A program made the position numbers and the translations under genes. The notes below the pieces were generated by a model, which was given only the letters and a program-made list of their open reading frames with translations, ran no database searches and had not been told where the DNA came from. A stretch of 64,000 nucleotides of DNA from Aegilops tauschii subsp. strangulata (taxonomy: Eukaryota > Streptophyta > Magnoliopsida > Poales > Poaceae): assembly GCF_002575655.3 (NCBI RefSeq), contig NC_053038.3:144352885-144416884 (forward strand), in the 5' to 3' direction. Below are positions 55,530-64,000 of this stretch, one piece after another. Each line of letters opens with the position of its first letter. Within the stretch, counting starts at the first letter, position 1.

Positions 55530-55745
55530 AAATGCCCACAAGATTTTGCAGACCATAATGGGCTGGCCCAGCTAAAGGCCCACAAGATTTTGTAGACCAT
55601 AATGGGCCGGCCCAGCTAAAGGCCCACAAGATTTTGCAGACCATAATGGGTCGGCCCAGCTAAAGGCAAACAAGATTTTGCAGACCATATTGGGTCGGCC
55701 CAGCTAAAGGCCCACAAGATTTTGAAGACAATAGTGGGCCGGCCC
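55530..55745. repeat. Tandem array of a 44-bp unit, five copies
   Basis: The phrase agatttt recurs at 55541, 55585, 55629, 55673 and 55717, exactly 44 bp apart. Each unit has the palindrome tgggccggccca or a one-base variant. Confidence 0.88.
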
Positions 55746-55960
55746 GTTAACAGGCTGCCATGTTTTGGGCCAAATGCCGGCCCATATTTGTTCCAGTCCA
55801 TTAACATCCTGCCACGTTCTGGGCCTAATAAGGGCCCATATGAGATCCGACCCGTTAATAGCCTACCATGTTCTGGGCCATATTACGGCCCATATCAAAT
55901 CCAGCCCTTTAAGAGCCTTTGGGCTAAATTATGGCCCATATCAAATTCGGCCTGTCAGCT
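55746..55960. repeat. Tandem array of a 54-bp unit, about four copies
   Basis: Starts at about 55746, 55800, 55854 and 55908. Each unit contains ttctgggcc and ggcccatat. More degenerate than the 44-bp array; GGCC-rich sequence continues to about 56480. Confidence 0.65.
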
Positions 55961-56776
55961 GGACGCTGTGCTTTTGGGCCCACTTGAGGCCCGATTAGGA
56001 TTTATGTTTGCTAAAGGCCCATTTAGTAATACAGCTTGATATTAGTTATGGCCTGTTAAAGGCCTGTTTAACATTCCGGCCCTATATTTATTTTGGCCTG
56101 TTAAAAGCCCGTCATATAGTTAGGCCTAACTATGTCCTGCATTGCATTCGGCCTGCTCACAACCGATAACCTGATTGGGCCAAACAAGGACCGAGACAAT
56201 TTTGGCTTGTTAACGGCATGTAATGTGACTGGCACAATCATGGGCCGGGGTCTATTTCGGCCTGTTGTCTGCCCATGAGTTGTTCGGCACGTTTCAGGCC
56301 CAACCTGCTTTTCAGCCTACTAAAAGCCCATTGAATTTTCCTGCGAAAATAGGGTCGGCGGTTTACTGGGCCTATTAAAGGCCCAATACTACTAGTGGAC
56401 CAGTTTACATTTAGGCATGTCAACGGACCCAGATGACTGGGCCCATGATGCGGCCCATACATAGTGAGTTGCATGACGGCCCGATTATGTACCGTAATTT
56501 TACGGTTTGGCCGGTTTACTTTTCATGGAGCGAAGGCAGGATATGTGTATAGTAAAATAACTGCAGCATCGTGAATAAGAAAAAACCTAGACTATACAAT
56601 AAAGAAATTATGACATATTATATCCACTGGGCATCAAAGCTCGCCACTATGATAATAAAGCACAAGCAGACAACAGATTACATACACTAGGCATCAAAGA
56701 TCGCCACCAGTGCAAATAAACACGCCGACAAAATAATATAGAAAATCGACAGCACTTCAATAGATTTCAAGAAAGG

Positions 56777-56859
56777 TTAGCCCTGCTCGGGAGCTGCAGC
56801 GCAAGCAGCTGAGCAAGCTGATGAGACTGCGCTCATTTGACGCTTATATCCTCCTCACT
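56777..56859 (-). CDS. Possible last exon of the CACTA transposon gene
   Basis: On the minus strand a tctttcag acceptor (56860-56867) is followed by an open stretch reading SEEDISVK and a stop at 56833-56835. A donor-like ctgcag/gtatgc lies at about 57255. I do not recognise the protein. If real, it is the C-terminal end of a transposase-region gene whose other exons lie beyond element C. Confidence 0.25.
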
Positions 56860-56900
56860 CTGAAAGAGAAACAAGCAGACATATGACAGGTTTTGCACAT

Positions 56901-57245
56901 ATAAGTATCAGTGCTGACAATTCATCACATTTCTTATTGGCGAATAAAGTGACACAGTTTAAAAGAGCATTAACACAATATGGTATTGTTCACGTTAAGA
57001 CATGGCAGGAAATGATATTGTGAAGGAGTTGGCAGCTTCACGACACCACTGGATTACAGACGAAGAACTCATAAGTATCAATGGTTAGTGTGTTGTCAAT
57101 TTATCCCATTTCAGATTGGCAAATAAAGAGACGGTCTAAATAATAGTACAATGATATGACATTGTTCATAGTTAAGACATTGCAGAATATGACATTGTGC
57201 TGTAGTGGGTAGGTTCACCACACCACTGGATTACGGATCAAGAAC
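56901..57245. repeat. 170-bp tandem duplication in element N
   Basis: Copies start at 56901 and 57071 with ataagtatca and share caccactggattac and attgttca near their ends. Diverged, so old. They lie in the putative intron. Confidence 0.7.
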
Positions 57246-57298
57246 AGAAGCATACCTGCAGTGCAAAAGAAGATCACTTGCTCTGTTTAGTTTAATTT

Positions 57299-60000
57299 TG
57301 TAACATCCCAAATTTCCAATTTGGAATGTTATACATTAGATCATCATTGCATAGCATATTTTATTGCATTTTGGCAAAAATCCTCGATAAACCCTAAGCA
57401 ACTCAAGGACCCCCGGAGAGAGTTGGGGATTTTCCCGGTTTTCCGTATTTGATTTTTTTATCAAATAATAAAACAAGGATTTTTTTGGTTTTAATTATTT
57501 TCTCTCCGAAAAATATTTCATATTAAAATAAATGAGAGGAGAAAATATGACTTCTCCAAAACAATTGAAATATTGGAGGAAAAATATTAAAATCACATAT
57601 TGGATTTTAATCGGATTTTATTTGCAATTTTACTTGCATTAAAAAATTGCACGTTTTCAAAACTGCATTTTTGGGTAAAACAAATGTTCACCTTGTTCTA
57701 ATTATTTTAATTAGACGGGGAAAATTTGTTTTATCATTTTTGGATTTCTATTTATTTTTTGCGATTTTTTTAGATTCGGCGGAATATTTAAAAAAAAACC
57801 ACTGCGCCCGACCGGGCCGAGGCCCAGCCGAGCCAACCGGCCCACCCCGTCGTCTCCCTCGCGGGCACGATACCGCCACCGCCGGAGTCCGGCTCGGACA
57901 CGCCCCGCGCCGCCGCCTTGCCCCTCCTCCAAGCCAGCCCCCCTCTTAAATACCCCGCCGCCGCCCCTCCCTCTCACCCCGCCCCGCACCCGCACCTGCA
58001 CCCGCTGCAGCGCCGCGCCGCCGCCGCCCGCCGCCCTCGCCCGAGCCCCGCCGCCCTCACTCGAGCCCCGCCGGAGCCCCGCACCCGCCGCCGGAGCCCG
58101 TCCCGACGAGGTAGCCAAGCCGCCGCCGCCTTGCCGGTTTTCTAAAAAAAACCGTTCGTTTTTTCTAAACCCTAGTTTTCTTTTTTTTTCAGATCGGTTT
58201 TTTTCGGTTTTATTATTTAGTGAACGTTCACCGACCCGTTCGTTTTAACGAACGTGTTCGTCGGATTTTCGCTGTTAACGAACATTCGTTCGTTTAACTG
58301 TTCGTCAGTTTTCTTTTTCATCGATTTTCCGCGATTTTTCCAGACCTCGATTCCTGATCAGATCTTCATTTTCGTTTAACTTTTCGCTCGTTTATCGGAA
58401 TTAGGCGATTCAAGCGCCTAGAGTTTCGTCTCGAAATTCTATTTCCGGTTAACCTACTCAAACTAGTTTTTGCTACTGTAAAATTTGACCTAGATCCAGA
58501 TTAGTAAATGAATCTTGTTTCTTTCGCTGTTTGACTTTCGTTGCTTCGTTCGATTTGATTCTTTTTGCAAACCGGAGTTCTTAAGTTGAACTTTCTGGTT
58601 GGATATTTTATTTGAGTTTTACTTGTGCATTAGATGAGTACTTATTGTTTGCTTGTTTTTTTGCAATAGAGTACCCGGAGTGCGCCGCTTGTTACTTTGA
58701 ATCTCTAGGTTTCGCGGATCATCAGCAAGGCAAGTAACACTTTGATCATACTTTTTCCATACCCAGTTTTATTGCATTAGATCAATCCTCAAACATTGCA
58801 TGATTAGGATCTAATTAAATTGTGGGTATTGGGAAGTAGTTGAGGTAGTACCTATTACCTGTTTTATTATCAAACCCTTGGGAGTTACTTCTACGTTTGC
58901 TATTATAATGCTATGCTATGCTTGTAGACGTGGATTGGGTTTGAGAGTATTCATGACAGATGTGAGATTGTTAATTAATGGTTTACTTAAGGTGGCAACT
59001 AAAACTCACATCTGGGTGGATTGAGGTACCTGGGTATTCCGGGATTGCCTGTTTTTCTTTTGGACCGCCACCCAGGCTCAAAGGGATCATGAGATTAGTC
59101 ATGCTAGAAACTTCCGTGTGCAGCCACATGCTATTATGGGCTCTAGCATAGTTGATTAAGTCGTGTGAACTCTTACAGTGGTAGACTAGTAGATGTAGGG
59201 GATGTAGGTGGTACGGTCTATCACATCGTAAGGTGCAAACACTTCTGAAAGACTGTGTCTCGGTCATCCGTTTCTCAAACATCATGTAGTGCGAGAACCA
59301 AGCGGAGGCGATCGAGTCTTGTGGGGAAAGTGCACAAACCTCTGCAAAGTGTATAAACTAATCATGGTTAGCCATGTCCCCGGTTATGGACAACTTGAGT
59401 ATCTAGTACTTGGATTATCATGTGAATTTCATCATGTTACTTTAATTAATATTATTGGGTTAATGATGATACTTAATTGGGATTGAGATGCTGTCAACCA
59501 TCTCAATGTTTAACAACCACCATGATAGTTAAATAAAATTTATTCCTTTGCAGTAGGGAAAAATTGGCTTTTCGCAAAACTGTAACCATAGAGCTTTCCA
59601 CCAACCATATACGCATGTAGTATAGCATTATTATGTTCTTCATTCTCTATGTGTTACATTGCCAGCATATTCCATGTGCTGACCCGTTTTCGGGCTGCAA
59701 TGTTTCATGTTGCAGACTTTTCAGACGACGAGTAAGGTGCCTTAGGTCGTGGTCTTATACTCAGTGATGCTGTTGGAGTTGATGGACTCACTTATCTTCC
59801 AAGCCTTCCGCTGTTATCGTATTAGATGGCCTTAAGCCATATTTATCATACTTATTTCTCTTTTGAGATATTCGATGTAATAAGTGTGTGATTGCTACTC
59901 TGTTATAAATCCTCCATTTGTACTGTGTGTGTCAGCATTACTGATCCAGGGATGACACCGGTGCACAGCAGCACAGACTTTTTGAGGTCTGGTCGCTACA
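57299..60000 (+). repeat. 5' LTR of element C
   Basis: 2702 bp, tgtaacatccc to ggtcgctaca. A promoter-like cttaaatacccc (57944) precedes a GC-rich leader of CCG repeats. Related to LTR B. The ORFs at 57647-58145 in the GC-rich part are not supported. Confidence 0.88.
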
Positions 60001-60004
60001 AAGG

Positions 60005-60016
60005 TGGTATCAGAGC
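60005..60016 (+). promoter_or_regulatory. Primer binding site of element C (tRNA-iMet)
   Basis: TGGTATCAGAGC, 4 bp after the LTR end. Confidence 0.9.
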
Positions 60017-60111
60017 ACACGCTGACTATAGGACACGACCACTAAGCTTAAACCCTAGAACACTTCTCTCTTCACATTTCTGACCGCTTTCCACCTTCTA
60101 CTCTTTTAGGA

Positions 60112-60843
60112 ATGGCGGATGCAAGGAGCAAGTTCATGCAACCAGATGAAGGCATGCCTTTTGGACGACACTTGAAGGAAGTCACCAAGTACTTGAATAT
60201 AGGAATACCAAGCATCACCGGAACCTACAACGCCACATTACCTGAAGAGGAGAGCTAGAAGATTCAAGTTCAAGTTCCAGGAAGGACGATTGCGCCAGTC
60301 ACTGAGCCTATAAAGTTGTCTTTTGAAGCACCAACCTGGAGTTTAGGGAAGAGCATGGCAGCCCACATCGCTATGGGACGCATTGGAGAAGTCTACCACA
60401 GGGAGCTTAAGGATACTATTTATCAGATTTGTGGATGCTGAGACGAGCAATGGGAGATGATCAGCACCAAGAAGGATGGATCAATTGCAGCTTTCATCCA
60501 GGAGCAAAACCAACACATTCGTCGCCAGGAGAACCAGATGTGCTCAGACAAGATAGATCTGAAGAAGGCATTGACGAAGATCAAGGAGCTGGAGGAAGAA
60601 CTCAAGGCTACATGCGAGGATTATTTGGAGGAAATTGTCGCGCTAGTAGGGAAGAATGACGACCTGGAGAAGAAGATTGGAGTATTCATGGGAAATCCAG
60701 TGCCAAAAGCAGAAGATGATGAATGCGCTTGCCCGGATAACTACATCATCATCGACGACACCGACTCGGACCCCAGTGAAGATGACTTTGTTGATGAAGC
60801 TGGAGCAGATATCATGGAGTCTTCAACTGATCAGAATTTCTAG
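60112..60843 (+). pseudogene. ORF0 of element C
   Basis: ATG 60112 begins MADARSKFMQPDEG. The single frame is interrupted at 60256-60258 (TAG) and 60439-60441 (TGA) and ends at TAG 60841. Both internal stops are explained by single C-to-T changes (CAG to TAG, CGA to TGA). Residues 100-190 form a likely coiled coil (KKALTKIKELEEELKAT), followed by an acidic tail (DDTDSDPSEDDF). Position between PBS and gag matches ORF0 of RIRE3/RIRE8-type elements. No catalytic motif. Confidence 0.65.
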
Positions 60844-61042
60844 TAGACCACCATATCAGTAGTAGTTTTCCCCCATTTATATAGTATAGTTCGAACACTT
60901 TTGTAACGCTAGTTAGATCGATTGTATGCCTTGTTTGGATTGATTGAGTGATATTGATTGTGTTTGACTCATGAGCATATGGGTAGTGTTTTCTCTCTAG
61001 ACCTCATTCTATTCTAAACTCTCATCTTTTCTAACCTATCAG

Positions 61043-61789
61043 ATGCCTCCGAGACGCGACACCGGATTTGTTTTCCCACCAGAGATCACACAGTTGATTC
61101 AACAACAGAATGCCCTGATGCAAGTGTTAGTATAGAACCAAGGCAACAACAACAACAACCCAGCACCACCACCTGTTGATCACTTAGCCCGTTTCCTGAG
61201 GCTAAATCCGCCGGTGTTTTCCAGCAGCACCGAGTCGATTGTTGTAAATGATTGGCTCCGCAAAGTTGGAAGAGAGTTGGCCACTGCAGGATGCACAGAT
61301 GCGGAAAGAGTGCGTTTTGCCACACATCAGCTTGATGGACCCGCAGCATCATGGTGGGAGAATTACACAGCCACACACCCTATTGACACTGTCACATGGG
61401 ACCAGTTTCAGCAAGCTTTCCGTACAGCCCATGTTTCAGCAGGAGCTATGGCTATGAAGAAGCATGAGTTTCGCAACCTACGCCAAGGAGGACGCACCGT
61501 AGGCCAGTATGTGGAGGATTTCAGTAAGTTAGCACGTTATGCACCAGATGACGTTGCTACGGATGCAGCCAAGCAGGAGAAGTTTCTCGAAGGATTGAAT
61601 GATGAGCTGAGCATGCAGCTAATGGTAGCAACCTTCAACAACTACCAGGAGTTGGTAGATAGAGCACTCATGATTGAAGGGAAGCAACAGCTGATTGAAA
61701 ACCGTAAAAGGAAGTATGGACAAGGGAAGTACAATTCCGGAGCTCAGCAGAAGCCACGTTTTGCCCCGAAATCGGGAGGACAGTTTTAG
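61043..61789 (+). pseudogene. Gag N-terminal part of element C, two stop codons
   Basis: ATG 61043 (MPPRRDTGFVFPPE). TAG stops lie at 61133-61135 and 61787-61789 in the same frame that continues into pol. The retrotransposon gag domain is clear from about 61214 to 61700 (WLRKVGRELATAG, AASWWENYTA, WDQFQQAFRTAH). Both stops are consistent with CAG to TAG. Confidence 0.8.
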
Positions 61790-64000
61790 CATACTCATGG
61801 AGGAGGTAGTTCGCACAACCATAATGGCTCCAAGAATGGTAATGGGAACGGAGGAAACAACGGACAGAACCGTACCAACCCTTCAACCCCAGCTAAGAGG
61901 GACCTGAGCCAAGTCACTTGCTTTAAGTGCCAGAAGACTGGACATTATGCCAATGAATGTCCTGAAGCCCAGAATGGAAATGGCAATGGAAGCTCTGGGA
62001 AGAAGCCGAACCCTTTCAGCAAAGGACATGTGAACCACGTGAGTGTGGAAGAGGTTGAAGCACAGCCTGATGCAGTAATAGGTAAGTTTATGGTTAAGTC
62101 ATTTACTGCACTCGTTCTTTTTGATACTGGTGCATCGCATTCATACATATCAAGGGGATTTGTGGATACGTACAAACTGCCAACCCAAGCCCTTAGGTCA
62201 CCCATGTTAGTAACCTCGCCAGGACCAGAGTATATGGCTAGTTTATGGTGTGATCGGTTACCATTAAGGATTGGTAACTACGTGTTTCCCTCAGACCTAA
62301 TAATATTGGAATCGCAAGGATTGGATGTGATATTAGGCATGGATTGGTTATCAAAGTATGGAGGGAACATCGATTGTGCCAGTAAGTCGATTATGCTTAC
62401 CACCCCAGAAGGAAGAAGGATCAAGTATGTATCCCGGCATGTGCCGAAGAGGACTCAAGTGAATTCCTTATCAGGAGTTGTACAGGAGGAAGTACCAGTG
62501 GTGAAGGATTACCCGGATGTATTTCCAGAAGAGTTGCCAGGCATGCCACCGGATAGAGACATTGAGTTTCTGATTGAACTTTTGCCAGGCACAGGGCCAA
62601 TATCTAAGAGACCGTACAGGATGCCCGCAAAAGATTTGGAGGAGATTAAGAAGCAGATTAAGGAGTTATTGGATACAGGCTATATTCGCCCAAGTTCGTC
62701 ACCTTGGGGATCGCCCGCACTCCTAGTGGAGAAGAAAGATGGATCGTTGAGGATGGTTGTTGATTACCGTGGATTGAATGAAGTGACCATCAAAAACAAG
62801 TACCCACTGCCGATGATCAATGATTTGTTTGACCGCTTACAAGGAGCTAAGGTATTTTCCAAGATCGATCTACGATCAGGATACCATCAGTTAAAGATTC
62901 GAGAGCAGGATATACCTAAGATGGCTTTTACCACCAGGTATGGGCTGTATGAGTATACCGTTATGTCATTTGGTCTGACTAACGCACCTGCCTATTTCAT
63001 GAACCTGATGAACAAGGTGTTCATGGAGTTTTTGGATAAGTTCGTCATGGTGTTCATTGACGATATTTTAGTCTATTCCAAGAATGAAGAAGAGCATAAG
63101 GAGCATTTGCGTTTGGTACTTGAGAAGCTCAGAGAACATCAGTTATACGCCAAGTTCAGCAAATGTGAATTTTGGCTGAAGGAAGTTGGATTCCTCGGAC
63201 ATGTTATATCCGGAGAAGGAATAGTAGTAGACCCCGCCAAAGTTGACACAGTAACAAGTTGGGAATCACCCACGTCAGTTGGAGAGATCCGGAGTTTCCT
63301 TGGACTTGCAGGATACTACCGGAGGTTCATCGAGAATTTCTCAAAGATTGCAAAACCCATGACTGAGCTATTAAAGAAGGACACCAAGTTCAATTGGACT
63401 GAGGAATGTGAAGCTAGTTTCCAAGAGTTGAAGAAACGATTGGTTACATCATCAGTGTTGATTCTGCCAGATCAACGCAAGGATTATGAAGTTTATTGCG
63501 ACGCTTCTCGTCGAGGACTTGGAGCAGTGCTTATGCAGGAAGGAAGAGTTGTGTCATATGCTTCACGACAACTTAAACCCCATGAGAAGAATTATGCCAC
63601 GCATGATTTGGAATTAGCAGCCGTAGTGCATGCATTGAAGACATGGAGACATTTTCTCATCGGAAATCACTGTGAGGTGTACACGGATCACAAGAGTTTG
63701 AAGTACATTTTCACGCAGAAGGAGTTGAATCTCAGACAGAGGAGATGGTTGGAGCTTATTAAGGACTATGATATGAGATTGCATTATCACCCAAGGAAGG
63801 CTAACATAGTAGCAGATGCTTTGAGCCGCAAGAGTCATATCAACACACTCATGACAGGAGAGTTACCCCAGGAGTTAGCCGAGGATCTTCGCGAGCTATG
63901 TTTGGAGATAGTTCCAAGAGGCTATTTAGCGACATTGGAGATTCAGTCTACCTTGATGGAAAAGATCAGAGAAGCTCAGAAGACAGAAAATGAAATTATC
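61790..64000 (+). CDS. Gag C-terminus and pol of element C (zinc knuckle, protease, RT, RNase H), open to window edge
   Basis: A 737-codon open frame with no stop. Zinc knuckle CX2CX4HX4C at 61919-61960; retropepsin motif DTGA at 62123-62134 followed by [11 protein letters not shown] with [19 protein letters not shown] and the FIDD box at 63053-63064; RNase H with CDAS near 63500, [14 protein letters not shown] near 63610, and TDHKSL near 63686. The catalytic residues expected in these boxes are present. Integrase would follow beyond 64000. The frame is the same as the gag start at 61043, so gag and pol are one polyprotein apart from the two stops upstream. Confidence 0.9.

Larger units (their letters stand above)
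55062..57298. mobile_element. Element N: CACTA (En/Spm-type) DNA transposon, left part
   Basis: It begins cactacaaaaaaatt right after act (55059-55061), the expected 3-bp target site in H's LTR. The LTR of H would resume at atctgttacc after N. Subterminal short repeats in both orientations follow, then about 1 kb of GGCC-rich repeats, then AT-rich sequence with a possible terminal exon on the minus strand. Element C is inserted at 57299, so the other end is outside the window. Confidence 0.72.
57299..64000 (+). mobile_element. Element C: chromovirus-like gypsy retrotransposon, continues past window
   Basis: 5' LTR 57299-60000, tRNA-iMet PBS, ORF0 at 60112, and gag-pol from 61043 to the edge. 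It is inserted in CACTA element N; the candidate left target site is aattt (57294-57298). The pol frame is intact from 61790 to 64000. Integrase, the PPT and the 3' LTR are not seen. Of the elements here it is closest to autonomy and among the youngest. Confidence 0.88.

Noticed and set aside
55530..55745. Regular 44-bp repeats as a CRISPR-like array
   Set aside because: No unique spacers between constant repeats; the whole unit repeats, and the context is a plant CACTA transposon.
57647..58145. Overlapping ORFs rich in Pro, Ala and Arg
   Set aside because: GC-rich leader of LTR C made of CCG-type repeats; low complexity.
1..64000. Host protein-coding gene hidden among the repeats
   Set aside because: Every stretch with protein-like content belongs to a retroelement or CACTA frame. 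The few unexplained stretches (15435-18825, 27964-28379) have no coherent ORF or exon pattern.

Overview
The window is intergenic DNA from a large-genome grass, most likely a Triticeae species (wheat, Aegilops, barley or rye group). This rests on family resemblance: LTRs beginning TGATACGTC (Athila-lineage Ty3/gypsy), TGTAACA-type chromovirus-like LTRs, Tat-lineage elements with an antisense ORF, and a CACTA transposon rich in GGGCCGGCCC. I found no host gene, tRNA, rRNA or CRISPR. Nearly all of the sequence belongs to transposable elements, most nested in one another. Letters A-K, M and N are my own labels. Family names are recognition from memory, not database hits.

Layout. Element B (1-10576) is a non-autonomous gypsy element with a zinc-knuckle gag and 3' LTR; solo LTR A (451-4333, TSD tcatg) sits in its first ORF. 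B abuts element E (10577-26904), whose gag-like ORF is split in frame by D (11439-22816, minus strand, TSD actag), a non-autonomous element with about 4 kb LTRs. E lies in J, an old degraded element (26905-28379 and 42149-42669). J also holds G (28380-42148), an internally deleted Athila-type element. G's 3' LTR is interrupted by F (31347-40767, minus strand, TSD ggaat), a Tat-lineage element with broken gag-pol and a spliced-looking ORF on the opposite strand. At the right end of J, LTR K (42670-43219) is interrupted by M (Tat-like, minus), M by H (from 44991, an Athila-type element with recognisable but broken gag, PR, RT, RH, IN and a third ORF), H's 3' LTR by CACTA element N (from 55062), and N by C (from 57299), a chromovirus-like gypsy element with LTR, tRNA-iMet PBS, ORF0 and a nearly intact gag-pol running off the window.

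How the parts work together. C has the only long intact pol reading frame (61790 to the edge). B, D, E and F lack a usable pol and would need enzymes in trans. Autonomous and defective elements share non-coding parts that look cis-acting: duplicated polypurine tracts, hairpins next to them, a conserved 26-nt hairpin in the 3' region of G and H, and a copy of the LTR promoter architecture inside G and H ahead of their third ORF. These are the best candidates for something undescribed. All functional statements are inference from sequence read by eye; no alignment, search or folding program was run.
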